Shown: positions 8,723-16,930 of the stretch, piece after piece
Layout of the letters: each line of letters starts with the position of its first letter
Position numbering within the stretch: position 1 is the stretch's first letter
From: Meiothermus hypogaeus
GTDB lineage: Bacteria > Deinococcota > Deinococci > Deinococcales > Thermaceae
Direction of reading: 5' to 3'
Assembly: GCF_003574035.1 (NCBI RefSeq)
Contig: NZ_QWKY01000020.1
Span: 1 to 51,617 of the forward strand
DNA: 51,617 bases
Program-made: the position numbers and the translations under genes
The notes under the pieces: generated by a model
The model's input: the letters and a program-made list of their open reading frames with translations, nothing else
The model's database searches: none
What the model was told of the DNA's origin: nothing

Positions 8723-11239
8723 ATGAAGCACCTGTGGAAAGCAATCTTTGCCAGCTCGCTGCTCTTACTGGCGGCCTGTGGAAGCAACAAACCCGCAGGC
8801 ACTCTGCAAATCCCGGTAGATACCAGCCTGGCCCCCGCACAAGCCACCCTCCCCGGCCCCGACGGCAGCCCGCGCCCGCTGGCGCGCATGGTGGGCGAGA
8901 GCGGTATTGCCATGGACTTTGTGCTGGGCGAGCTGGTGGTCAGCACCGATGACGAGTCCCGGCTCAATGCCTTCCTGGCCCGCTGGGGCGGTCGGGTAAT
9001 CGGCCAGGTGGAAAAGGTGGGCGACGCCCCCAAAACCTACCAGGTGCAACTCGACCCCTCGGCGGCCCAGGTGGAGCGCATCCTGCAGCAGCTCAACCAG
9101 AACGTGCCCAACTTGAAGGGGCGTTTCAGCACCTCGAGCCCAGCCGCTGCCCAGTTGCTGGCGGTAGCGCTGGCCGAGGCCCACCAGGAAAAAATGACCG
9201 TTAGCCCCAACTTTGTACTCGCCTCCGGGGCCATCCCCAGCGGAAGCACCAGCGAAGCCCCCACCCCCAGCACCCCCGACATCCCTTATAGCCCCAACGC
9301 CTTCGAGTGGCCCTACATGAACCGGGGCAGCGCCCAGGACATTGGGGTGGGCGAGGCCTGGCGTTTGCTCGAGCGGGCCGGGCGTTTTGACAACAAGGTT
9401 CGCATCATGATTCTGGACGGTGGGTTCGCACCCAGCGGCGACTTCCCCGAGACCCGCCAGGTAGTGGGGAGCTGGAACGAACCCAACGCCCTGCAATGCT
9501 CGGGCGGCGGTTCCTGCCCCTGGCACGGCACCCACGTCACCACCTCGGCCATGGGCCGCCCCGACAATGCCTTTGGCGTGGCCGGCCCCGCCGGGCCGGT
9601 AGGGGAGCTCCTGGCGGTGCCTTTCCAGGGGGACTTTATCGGCATCATCACCACCCTCGAGCGCATCATCACCGCCACCCTTTTCGGCAATCCCAAAATT
9701 ATCAACATGAGCTTTGGCTTCGAGCTCGATCTGGGCTGGGACGTCGCGGTTAGGGTGGCCTGCCTGGCGTTGTGCCCCGCGCCTAGCGAAATCATTGACG
9801 GCTTCACCACAGCGGTCGCGGCTACCGGCAAGCTCCTGTTTGCGTCTGCAGGGAATGCAGGCAAGGATGTGGACAACGGCGGCGGCATCGAAGGCTCTAC
9901 CTTCATTCCCTGTGAGTCGCGCTCGGTGATTTGTGTGGGCGGCATGGCCCACGATGCCACGGCCCGTGACGCCGGCTCAAACTTTGGCAGCAAGCGCGAC
10001 GACAACAGCGTGGACATTTATGGCCCTTACTGGCTCTGGGTCGGTTTCGACCCCGACAACCGGGCTAATCAGGCCCGCCTGCGGGCTGGCACCAGTTTTT
10101 CCTCTCCCTTTGTGGCGGGCGTGGCAGCATTGGTCTGGGCTGCGAACCCTTCCTTGAATGCCGGCCAGGTCTGGTCTATTTTGCGCGACACGGCCCATGT
10201 GGGCGGGGTGGGGGTACGGGGCCACGAGCGCCGGGTGAATGCCTTTGCGGCGGTTTCTCAGGCCCTCAATGTAGGCCCCAGCGGCCCCAGCATTACGCTG
10301 AGCGGCTCGGCCAACGCCAATCTCAACCGGGAATGGAGCGTTACCGCCAACGTGACCGATTTCGCAGGCAGCAACTGCCCGCCCATCTCTTGCCCGCTGA
10401 CTTTTGAACCGACCCCGACACGGGTTGTGGGCAACACTGCCTTTTACCGGTTCAATACGGCAGGAAGCCGCACCATTCGGGTCAACACCCGCGACCTGCT
10501 GAACCGTGAGGGCAGTTCTACCCAGGCCGTAAACGTGGTCAACACCCCACCGGTAGTCTCGATCTCCCAACCCAGCAGCGGTGCCAGCTTCTTTGTGGGA
10601 CAGACCGTGCAACTGCTGGGTTCGGCCACCGACCTGAACGAAGGCCCCGACCCTGGCCCCGGCCCGCTGACCTGCGTTTGGAGTGTCAGCCCCAGTAGCG
10701 CTGGTTTCCCACGCTCAGGCTGCAACACCACCGCAAGCTTCGCCACCACCGGCGCCCGCACCCTCACCCTGACCGCCACCGACCCCCAAGGGCTCAGCAC
10801 AACCGCAAGCGTTAGCATCACCATCAACCCCGCCCCGGCCAACCTGCCACCCAACATTACGCTGGGCAACCTGTCCCCTGGCATCAATTACAACAACGAT
10901 GGCTACACCTGGACCACCCCCCTGAGCGCTAGCGGCAGCGCCACCGACCCCGAGGGCAACACCCCCATCACCTACACCTGGCGGGCCACCTCCTACGCCC
11001 CAGGCGGGGGCACTTCCACGGTTTTCGCCAGCAATGTTGTGGTAAGCGGCCCCACCACCAGTAGCGGCAACCTGGCCTGGACACCCTCCAGCACCCCATC
11101 GCTATTTGCAGCCTGCTCGGTGACCAACGCCTACAACGGCCAGGTCGTGCGGCTAACCCTGACCGCTACCGACTCGCTGGGCAACTCGAGCACCCGCAGC
11201 CTGCCGGATATTAAGGTCTATCGTTGCACCCTTGATTAG
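8723..11239 (+). CDS. Secreted S8 subtilase lipoprotein with Ig/PKD-like C-terminal modules
   Basis: An 838-residue protease with a lipoprotein signal peptide (LLLLAAC) and AGGAGG before the ATG. Residues 60-170 look like an I9-type propeptide with a linker. The S8 domain carries Asp232 (MILDGGF), His268 (HGTHV), an oxyanion Asn in SAGNAG and Ser458 (GTSFSSP). From about residue 530 come three beta-sandwich modules, two of which resemble those of the preceding lipoprotein (TGARTLTLTATDPQG; PITYTWRATS). Expression is probably driven by the direct-repeat promoter at 8644-8677, and a palindromic terminator follows. Against the 1217-2803 protease it is longer, with the extra modules. Surface proteolysis or nutrient scavenging is plausible; the substrate is unknown. 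Confidence 0.88.
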   Translation: MKHLWKAIFASSLLLLAACGSNKPAGTLQIPVDTSLAPAQATLPGPDGSPRPLARMVGESGIAMDFVLGELVVSTDDESRLNAFLARWGGRVIGQVEKVGDAPKTYQVQLDPSAAQVERILQQLNQNVPNLKGRFSTSSPAAAQLLAVALAEAHQEKMTVSPNFVLASGAIPSGSTSEAPTPSTPDIPYSPNAFEWPYMNRGSAQDIGVGEAWRLLERAGRFDNKVRIMILDGGFAPSGDFPETRQVVGSWNEPNALQCSGGGSCPWHGTHVTTSAMGRPDNAFGVAGPAGPVGELLAVPFQGDFIGIITTLERIITATLFGNPKIINMSFGFELDLGWDVAVRVACLALCPAPSEIIDGFTTAVAATGKLLFASAGNAGKDVDNGGGIEGSTFIPCESRSVICVGGMAHDATARDAGSNFGSKRDDNSVDIYGPYWLWVGFDPDNRANQARLRAGTSFSSPFVAGVAALVWAANPSLNAGQVWSILRDTAHVGGVGVRGHERRVNAFAAVSQALNVGPSGPSITLSGSANANLNREWSVTANVTDFAGSNCPPISCPLTFEPTPTRVVGNTAFYRFNTAGSRTIRVNTRDLLNREGSSTQAVNVVNTPPVVSISQPSSGASFFVGQTVQLLGSATDLNEGPDPGPGPLTCVWSVSPSSAGFPRSGCNTTASFATTGARTLTLTATDPQGLSTTASVSITINPAPANLPPNITLGNLSPGINYNNDGYTWTTPLSASGSATDPEGNTPITYTWRATSYAPGGGTSTVFASNVVVSGPTTSSGNLAWTPSSTPSLFAACSVTNAYNGQVVRLTLTATDSLGNSSTRSLPDIKVYRCTLD

Positions 11240-11269
11240 CTTGATTAAGAACCTGATCCGGTCTTTCAG

Positions 11270-11296
11270 GAGGGCCCCCTAGGGGCCCTCTTTCTT
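11270..11296 (+). terminator. Palindromic intrinsic terminator
   Basis: GAGGGCCCC and GGGGCCCTC pair across a 3-nt loop and are followed by TTTCTTC. It closes the secreted-protein island. Confidence 0.8.
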
Positions 11297-11337
11297 CATA
11301 ACTGATTTTACGCGGTGCTGAGTAAGGGCATAAAATA

Positions 11338-11363
11338 GGGCTTCCTGCGGTCACAGGAGGCCC
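11338..11363 (+). promoter_or_regulatory. Hairpin sequestering the transposase ribosome site
   Basis: GGGCTTCCTG pairs with CAGGAGGCCC (one G-T wobble). The AGGAGG used by the transposase fragment (ATG at 11367) lies in the 3' arm. Such a hairpin would block translation from read-through transcripts, a control known from several insertion sequences. Confidence 0.55.
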
Positions 11364-11366
11364 GAG

Positions 11367-11675
11367 ATGAATCCACCACAGCCGATGAAGAAAGCAGTCG
11401 AAGCGATGACGAAAGCAGCCGATACCCGCAGTTATTTCGGTATTGCAGAAGGCTGTAAATACGCCCACGACTGTATACATCGAGCCTTGGAGGTGGAGCT
11501 GGAGCGGTATTGCATGTGCTGCTTGACCTTGTTGAAGTTGTTGGGTGGCCTGAACAAAGGATATTTGATACTGGATGACCTGGTGATCGCTCGTTGGCAG
11601 CGTGGGCTGTTGAACCTGCCGAAGATCAAAGATAGTTCGAGCAATCAGTATGTGTGGGGTTTTGGACCAGATTGA
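11367..11675 (+). pseudogene. Truncated DDE transposase, N-terminal fragment
   Basis: Encodes about 100 residues that resemble the N-terminus of an IS4/IS701-type DDE transposase. A helical region with HDCIHRALEVELERYC is followed by LNKGYLILDDLVIARW, where the LDD would carry the first catalytic Asp. Homology appears to stop after QYVWGF; the frame then hits a stop. The second Asp and the Glu of the triad are missing, so the product cannot transpose DNA. The upstream DNA with the sequestering hairpin is probably the left end of the same insertion sequence. The family call comes from pattern memory and is tentative; that this is a transposase remnant is more certain. Confidence 0.6.
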
Positions 11676-11906
11676 ACGCAAGGTGGGCAGTGGCAGCTTC
11701 AGCCCGCTCACAAGCATCCCCCACGAGATGCGCGGCCCTCCGGGGCAGAGCCACACCGACAGCGACCTGGCCCCCAGCACCAGCGTCATTTTCGACATCG
11801 TTCCCGTAGGGAGCACACGCGCCGGGCTCAAATAGAGGCCTCGAGCACACCAGGCCGGCACCGCTCAGGCGCACGGTGGCAAAATCTTCTTTCCTGCCGC
11901 CCTATC
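11676..11906. other. Unassigned DNA between transposase fragment and CoA-transferase gene
   Basis: No intact gene is visible. Short frames exist on both strands: plus 11650-11835, and minus 11874-11626 with LSGAGLVCSRPLFEPG. None has a ribosome site or a recognisable family. The minus frames read as if a coding remnant shifted frame near 11820, so this may be a decayed gene cut by the insertion sequence. The TGA of the next gene lies at 11907. Confidence 0.3.
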
Positions 11907-13187
11907 TCAAACCTTGACCACCCCAGCGTCTACCAGGTTCTGGACTTGCTCCGGCGTGTAGCCCAACACCTCCGTTAGTACGGCCCGCGTATGCTCTCCC
12001 AAGAGCGGCGGGTGGGCTTGAACCTGAGCAGGGGTGCGCGACAGGTGTGCCAACGGGGAGCCAACCAGGGGAATGGTGCCCAGGGTCGGGTGCGCAACCT
12101 CCAGGCGCATACCCCGGGCCTGGGCCTGGGGCTCGGCAAAGGCCTCGGCCAGGTTGTTGATGGGGGTGACCGGAACGCCGGCCTGGCTGAAGCGCTGCAG
12201 CCACTCCCGGCGAGGACGCTCGAGCAGAATGGCCTCGAGCCTGGGCAGTAGCTCGGCGCGATGGGTCACCCGGCCTGCGTTGGTCTGAAAGCGCTCATCG
12301 TCCCATAGCTCGGGATGCTCGATGGCCTCGCAGACCCGGCGGTACTGCTCGTCGTTGCCCACGGTCAGCATGAACCAGCCATCCGAGGCGGAAAAAGCGC
12401 CGTAGGGGACAATCTGGGGGTGGGCGTTGCCCAGCCGCTCGGGTAACTGCTGGGTCACCAGGTAACTCTGGGCCAGGTTAACCATGGCCGCCAGCCCCAC
12501 ATCAAAAAGCGCCAGATCAATATGCTGACCCAACCCGCTTCGGGCCCGCTCCTGGAGGGCCGCCAGCACCGCAATGGCCCCATTCATCCCGGTCATCAGG
12601 TCTATCCAGGCCACCGGAACCCGCATGGGCGGGCCTTCCGGTTCCCCCGTCACCGACATAATGCCGCAAAGCCCCTGCACCGCCACGTCGTAGCCGGGTT
12701 CCTGTGCGCGGGGGCCGGTCTGGCCGTAGCCGGTGATGGAGAGGTATATAAGCCCTGGGTTCAGCCGGGAGAGGCTGGCATAGTCCAGGCCATAGCGGGC
12801 CAGGTCGCCGGTTTTGTAGTTCTCCACCAGCACATCGGCCTGCCTGGCCAGCGCCTGTACAATCTGCTGGCCCTGGGGGTCTTTGAGGTTCACCACCACG
12901 CTCTTCTTGCCCCGGTTGCAGGAGAGGAAGTAGGCGCTTTCGCCCTCAGGTGCAACCTCCCATCTCGGCAAGGCAGTTTCTAAGGAGAATTTCCCTTTCT
13001 CCAGCGAACTGCTGACCCCTGACCCCCCTCCCCTGATAAAGGGGGGGCCCCAACTGCGGGTGTCGTCGCCCCTGGGGGGCTCGATTTTCCAAACCTCTGC
13101 GCCCAGGTCGGCCAGCATCTGGGTACAGTAAGGGCCCGCCAGAATACGGGAAAGGTCGAGCACTTTGAGACCGTCCAGTGCACCCAT
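11907..13187 (-). CDS. Family III CoA-transferase (CaiB/BaiF)
   Basis: A 426-residue cytosolic enzyme of the formyl-CoA transferase/CaiB family, which moves CoA between carboxylic acids. It begins with the typical LDGLKVLDLSRILAGPYC and contains DLGAEVWKIEPP and a GYD motif (PGYDVAVQG) that should hold the catalytic Asp, followed by the DLMTGMNGAIAVLAAL helix; length matches the family. The real start is probably the ATG at 13187, since TAGTAT (13200-13195) lies seven bases upstream and no Shine-Dalgarno is present, implying a leaderless mRNA. A TTG two codons upstream is an alternative. It is divergent from galE, with the two -10 hexamers only about 15 bp apart. The substrate cannot be read from sequence. 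Confidence 0.88.
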   Translation of the reverse strand: MGALDGLKVLDLSRILAGPYCTQMLADLGAEVWKIEPPRGDDTRSWGPPFIRGGGSGVSSSLEKGKFSLETALPRWEVAPEGESAYFLSCNRGKKSVVVNLKDPQGQQIVQALARQADVLVENYKTGDLARYGLDYASLSRLNPGLIYLSITGYGQTGPRAQEPGYDVAVQGLCGIMSVTGEPEGPPMRVPVAWIDLMTGMNGAIAVLAALQERARSGLGQHIDLALFDVGLAAMVNLAQSYLVTQQLPERLGNAHPQIVPYGAFSASDGWFMLTVGNDEQYRRVCEAIEHPELWDDERFQTNAGRVTHRAELLPRLEAILLERPRREWLQRFSQAGVPVTPINNLAEAFAEPQAQARGMRLEVAHPTLGTIPLVGSPLAHLSRTPAQVQAHPPLLGEHTRAVLTEVLGYTPEQVQNLVDAGVVKV

Positions 13188-13194
13188 GGTCAAA

Positions 13195-13219
13195 ATACTA
13201 AGGCTTTTGCAGGTACAAT
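13195..13219. promoter_or_regulatory. Compact divergent leaderless promoters
   Basis: Leftward, TAGTAT (13200-13195) is 7 nt before the ATG at 13187. Rightward, TACAAT (13214-13219) is 7 nt before the ATG at 13227. The two start codons are about 40 bp apart, so the promoters overlap and are probably mutually exclusive or co-regulated. -35 matches are weak. Confidence 0.55.
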
Positions 13220-13226
13220 CGGGCCC

Positions 13227-14231
13227 ATGAAGGTACTGATTACAGGCGGAGCAGGGTACATCGGCAGCACCATCGCCAACGCGCTAGAGGACACCGGCCA
13301 TGTGCCAGTACTGCTGGACTCGCTGGTAACAGGCCCCCGGGCCTTTACCGAGGGCAAAATTTTCTACCAGGGCGACATCGCCGACAAAGCCTTGCTGGAG
13401 CGCATCTTTCTGGAGCACCCCGACATTCACAGCACCATCCACTGCGCTGCGCTCATTGTGGTGCCGGAGTCGGTGCAGGAGCCCTACCTCTATTACCGCG
13501 AGAACGTCTGCAAAAGCCTGGAACTGTTCAAAAACCTGGAGCAACTCGGCTACCCCCGGGTGGTGTTCAGTTCCTCAGCTTCCATCTACGACGCCGTGCC
13601 GGGGTTCAAGGTCACCGAGACCTCGCCGCTCAAACCCAGCTCACCCTACGCCCGCACCAAGTACATGATGGAAATGGTGCTGGAAGACCTGTCCAGGGCC
13701 AGCCGCCTGCGCGGCATTGCCCTGCGTTACTTCAACCCCATCGGGGCCGACCCCAAACTGCGCTCGGGCATCCACGTGCGCGAACCCAGCCACGTGCTGG
13801 GCAAGATGGTAGACGTGGCCCTGGGCAAGCTTCCCGAGTTCACCATCACCGGCGTGGATTGGCCCACCCGCGACGGCTCGGGCATTCGTGACTATATCCA
13901 CGTGTGGGACCTGGCCATGGCCCACGTGAAGGCGGTAGAGCAGTTCGACGCTGTCATACAAAAAACCGGCAGCCCCTACGTGGTGATAAACCTGGGCACC
14001 GGCAACGGGGTCACGGTGAAAGAACTGGTCGCGGCCTTTGAGCGCGTGTACGGAAAGCCAATTCCCAAGCGCGAAGCCCCGCCCCGCCCCGGGGATGTGG
14101 CCGGGGCCTATGCCAACGCCGACCGGGCTTTGGAGCTTCTGGGCTGGAGGGCCGAGCACTCGATTGATGAGGGCATCGCCAGCGCCCTGGCCTGGGGCCA
14201 GAAGCGAAAGGCAATTCTGGGGTACGCCTGA
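13227..14231 (+). CDS. galE: UDP-glucose 4-epimerase
   Basis: A 334-residue extended short-chain dehydrogenase that interconverts UDP-glucose and UDP-galactose with bound NAD+, supplying galactose for glycolipids and surface polysaccharide. The NAD-binding TGGAGYIG lies at residues 7-14, a SSSASIYD segment at about 115-122, and the catalytic Tyr141/Lys145 in YARTK. The C-terminal VKELVAAFERVYGKP region and APPRPGDV are typical of GalE. The ATG follows TACAAT by seven bases with no ribosome site (leaderless). The next gene starts 17 bp downstream with its own -10. Other UDP-sugar epimerases are possible, but GalE fits best. A glycolipid-type glycosyltransferase is encoded at 27.5 kb. Confidence 0.9.
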   Translation: MKVLITGGAGYIGSTIANALEDTGHVPVLLDSLVTGPRAFTEGKIFYQGDIADKALLERIFLEHPDIHSTIHCAALIVVPESVQEPYLYYRENVCKSLELFKNLEQLGYPRVVFSSSASIYDAVPGFKVTETSPLKPSSPYARTKYMMEMVLEDLSRASRLRGIALRYFNPIGADPKLRSGIHVREPSHVLGKMVDVALGKLPEFTITGVDWPTRDGSGIRDYIHVWDLAMAHVKAVEQFDAVIQKTGSPYVVINLGTGNGVTVKELVAAFERVYGKPIPKREAPPRPGDVAGAYANADRALELLGWRAEHSIDEGIASALAWGQKRKAILGYA

Positions 14232-14235
14232 AGCT

Positions 14236-14241
14236 TACAAT
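14236..14241 (+). promoter_or_regulatory. Leaderless -10 (TACAAT) before GTG start
   Basis: TACAAT is followed by six bases and a GTG at 14248. It begins 4 nt after the galE stop codon and fixes the start of the HExxH gene. Confidence 0.5.
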
Positions 14242-14247
14242 CAGCCT

Positions 14248-15060
14248 GTGCAGGCCCTCCCCCACCCCCACATCCCCCTGCAAGCCTCGGAGGGTTCGGT
14301 GCTGCGGGCCAGGGCCATGCAGGCCTACCTGCTGGACTTGCGGGCGGTGCTAACACGCTACGCCGAGGTGCCCCCGGTGCACCTGATGGTGCTGGATGAG
14401 AGCGACTGGAAAGCCCGGGTCAAGCATCCCTATGGCTTTCCCTTCCAGCGCACCAGCCTGCGGGAGGGGCTGTATTTATTTTTGCCTGCCCGCTACCCCG
14501 AACGCCTGTTGTGGCGGCTGCGCGAGACGCTGGTGCCGGCCATCAAGAGGGCCGGCAAGCCCCCCGGCCAGCCCAGCGACTTTCTGGACCTCAACCTGGG
14601 GCACGAATACGCACATGCGGTGGCCGTGGCCTGGAAGCTGCGCACCCGGGTTCGCTGGGTAGACGAGTTTCTGGCCAACTACCTTTATCTGCTGGCGCTC
14701 CAGCAGGCCCTACCGGAACTCTACCCCCAGGCCAAGCAGTGGGGCCTGCTGCTGGCCCACCTCACGCCCAGCCAGCCCAGCCTGGGTAGCTACGAGACCA
14801 GGCCCAAAAGCCTTTCCGACCAGCTGTGGTTCCAGGGGCAGTTCACCCTCGAGGCCACACGACTGGTGGAGGAAAAGAAGGACATGCTCCTAAAAGGCCT
14901 GCTACAAGCGGCTCCTCTTAAGAAATCTACGGTACACAAGCTGTTGGTCGGCCTCGAGCCGCACCTGCGCAACTGGTTTGCCAGCTTTTCCCCCCAGCGA
15001 AAGCCCTCTTCTGCGACAACCCCGCAGGGGCTTCGCTGGGAAGAACTGGAAGGATCGTGA
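14248..15060 (+). CDS. Putative zinc metallopeptidase-like protein (HExxH)
   Basis: A 270-residue protein with no signal peptide. It carries HEYAH (His119, Glu120, His123), a zinc-binding HExxH, and WVDEFLANY 16 residues later, where Glu140 could be the third ligand in a gluzincin-like fold. I do not recognise the family beyond that. The start is the GTG at 14248, set by the leaderless -10 at 14236; the frame is open further upstream inside galE, but that stretch is galE shadow. It is the last gene before a convergent neighbour whose end is 42 bp away. The C-terminal 60 residues are basic. A cytosolic peptidase or a non-catalytic metal-binding protein are both possible. Confidence 0.65.
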   Translation: MQALPHPHIPLQASEGSVLRARAMQAYLLDLRAVLTRYAEVPPVHLMVLDESDWKARVKHPYGFPFQRTSLREGLYLFLPARYPERLLWRLRETLVPAIKRAGKPPGQPSDFLDLNLGHEYAHAVAVAWKLRTRVRWVDEFLANYLYLLALQQALPELYPQAKQWGLLLAHLTPSQPSLGSYETRPKSLSDQLWFQGQFTLEATRLVEEKKDMLLKGLLQAAPLKKSTVHKLLVGLEPHLRNWFASFSPQRKPSSATTPQGLRWEELEGS

Positions 15061-15101
15061 CCGAAAGCCCCAATACTCGCCCGGGGCCCTGCGATTCGGA
15101 C

Positions 15102-16133
15102 TTACCTGGGCGGGGCCACATCCCCGGGCTTTCCGTCCGAGACCAGCTTGCGCACCCAGTCGGCAAAGCTCACATCGCCTACCTTGGTGCTGTAGAACTC
15201 GGGCCGCCCGATGATGCAGTGCTGGCTGCCGGGGGCCAGGTAGCTATAGAAGTTGGGGGCCGACTGCTTGATGGCCGCGAGGTTCGAAAGGGCACCCTGC
15301 ACCCACTGCTGGGCAATTTCCGGCGTGGGGCGCGGCTGGCCCAGGATCAGGCTATAGAAGAAAATCTGAACCTCGTCCAGCAGGGTGCTGTACTGGGCAA
15401 AACTGCGGCTGGGGTAGGCCCTGGCAAAGACCTGGTACAGGTCGTTGGAGCCAAGCCGGCTGGGCTCGAGGCCCCCTATCCAGCTCGGTAGGGCCCCCTG
15501 GATGCCCCAGGCTGCCGAGGCAATCGGGAAAAAGGACGCGGGGGCCACCCCCAGCGCTGCATCCCCCAACTGCACCACATTGGCGTTGGGATAGCGGCGC
15601 ATGAAATAGGGCGCCCACATAATGGAGCCATACCCCCCCGCACTACAGCCCGTAACCATCACGTTCTGGGGGTTGGGAATGTTGTTAAAAACCCACAGCA
15701 CAGCCTGCCGGGCATTGACCGCGCCTTTGTGCTGAATGCTCAGGTCGCCATAGCGAGCGGTGTTGTTACCCCAGTGCAGATCGGCGGTGCAGTAGGGCAC
15801 AAACACATGGGTCCAGTCGCGGAAGGGGTTTTCGGGGTTGTTGCGGTTGAAAACCCCCTGCCCTGCTTGCAAATCCTGGATTTGCAGGCGGGTGGTATAG
15901 AGGCGCGACTGGGGGTTGCAGGTTGCAGCATCCCAGCAAGCCCCGCCTCCCTGAAAATTGACGATCACTTTATCGGCGGCCCCAGGCGCCACATAAAAAC
16001 GCCAGGGCGAGCCATCCGAGCAGACCGCCGCAGCCCCAGGGCGAATCTCCTGCCAGCCTGCAGGGGCCTGAACCGAACCCTGCGCCAGAGCAAACCCAAA
16101 CAACAAAGCTAACACTACCGACCAGCGCTGCAT
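15102..16133 (-). CDS. Secreted pectinacetylesterase-family hydrolase
   Basis: A 343-residue alpha/beta hydrolase of the pectinacetylesterase/Notum group. The start follows GGAGG and opens a cleavable signal peptide ending GFALAQG. Hallmarks are VNFQGGGACWDAATC (oxyanion region), the nucleophile elbow VTGCSAGGYG with Ser164, and a C-terminal GSQHCIIGR that should contain the catalytic His. The family removes ester-linked acyl groups; bacterial members are mostly uncharacterised, so pectin is not implied. Even cysteine distribution suggests disulfides and an extracytoplasmic location. It is divergent from a small envelope protein gene about 95 bp away. The frame extends further upstream, but that part lacks a ribosome site and precedes the signal peptide. 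Confidence 0.85.
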   Translation of the reverse strand: MQRWSVVLALLFGFALAQGSVQAPAGWQEIRPGAAAVCSDGSPWRFYVAPGAADKVIVNFQGGGACWDAATCNPQSRLYTTRLQIQDLQAGQGVFNRNNPENPFRDWTHVFVPYCTADLHWGNNTARYGDLSIQHKGAVNARQAVLWVFNNIPNPQNVMVTGCSAGGYGSIMWAPYFMRRYPNANVVQLGDAALGVAPASFFPIASAAWGIQGALPSWIGGLEPSRLGSNDLYQVFARAYPSRSFAQYSTLLDEVQIFFYSLILGQPRPTPEIAQQWVQGALSNLAAIKQSAPNFYSYLAPGSQHCIIGRPEFYSTKVGDVSFADWVRKLVSDGKPGDVAPPR

Positions 16134-16228
16134 CTTGCCTCCTTTGGAATGCCAGCCTAACACAAAATGAGCATCAAAATTAAGGCCATGCCAGAAAGGT
16201 TCTGATATACTGCCAGCGGAGGTTACGT

Positions 16229-16687
16229 ATGCGTAAACTGATTGTTCTCGTGCTGGTCGCAATCTTGAGCGGGGCCTTCGCCCAGGGGCGGTTGTTTGGC
16301 GAGATTGCCAGCGGCAACATGAGCTTGGTGCCTGGGTTTAGCCTGAACGTTCAGGCCCGCATGGGTGCCGAGAATGTGATTGGTCCGCTGGCGCTGCGGG
16401 GCGGCTTTGGGCTTACTACCGGTGGCGGAACCGTGTTTGCCATCGGGGCCGATGTGATTTACTTCCTGCGCTCGAGCGGCAGTCTCGACTTCTACTTTGG
16501 GGGCGGTCTGGGCCTGGTGGCCGGCGGCAGCACGCTGTTCAGCATCAACGGCAATGCCGGGCTGGAAATTCCCGTGACCCGCGATTTCAATTTCTTCGTG
16601 GAGCTACAACCCGCGCTTCGCTTTTCTGGCGGCGCAAGCGATTTTGTCCTGGGAATCGAATTTGGGCCCAGGCTCTACTTCCGCTAA
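16229..16687 (+). CDS. Small secreted beta-rich (porin-like) envelope protein
   Basis: A 152-residue protein with a signal peptide (VLVAILSGAFAQG), GGAGG before the ATG, and a TATACT -10 at 16206-16211. The mature part alternates hydrophobic and glycine-rich strands (LRGGFGLTTGGG; YFGGGLGLVAGGS) and ends in GPRLYFR, like a small outer-membrane beta barrel. No enzyme motif is present. Thermaceae have an outer membrane, so this localisation is reasonable, but it is inferred from pattern only. A strong terminator follows. Confidence 0.65.
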   Translation: MRKLIVLVLVAILSGAFAQGRLFGEIASGNMSLVPGFSLNVQARMGAENVIGPLALRGGFGLTTGGGTVFAIGADVIYFLRSSGSLDFYFGGGLGLVAGGSTLFSINGNAGLEIPVTRDFNFFVELQPALRFSGGASDFVLGIEFGPRLYFR

Positions 16688-16705
16688 GCACGCTTTACTG
16701 CTTTG

Positions 16706-16735
16706 ACCAGGGGTACCCACATCCCTGGTTTTTTT
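16706..16735 (+). terminator. Intrinsic terminator
   Basis: ACCAGGG pairs with CCCTGGT and is followed by a run of seven T. A mobile repeat has inserted directly after the T run, sharing TTA as its target duplication (16734-16736). Confidence 0.85.
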
Positions 16736-16736
16736 A

Positions 16737-16930
16737 TACCAGATTCGGTTGATTCCTTACCGAGTGGTAAGGAATCAACAGGGCCGAAGTTATCCGCCTA
16801 GCGGAGGGCGATACCGCCCCTTGGAAGCGAGACGTTTTTTTGCCGAACGTAGGGAGGGGTGTGCTCTAGGATTCAAAAAGACAACCTATGGGGTTTTTTG
16901 GTTTTGTAAACAGTCTTTTTGAATCCGGTA
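16737..16930 (+). mobile_element. Short mobile repeat, family A copy 1 (MITE-like)
   Basis: A 194-bp non-coding element. Its ends, TACCAGATTC and GAATCCGGTA, are inverted repeats (9 of 10). Flanking TTA at 16734-16736 and 16931-16933 is a 3-bp target duplication, and the right TTA is the TAA stop of the MacB-like permease gene read on the minus strand. Inside: a 14-bp hairpin (16748-16761 with 16766-16779), one 38-bp internal unit (16786-16823), and a second hairpin (16869-16882 with 16913-16926). It carries no gene, so it would need a transposase in trans. It lies between convergent genes and its right hairpin could also help termination. Confidence 0.75.
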
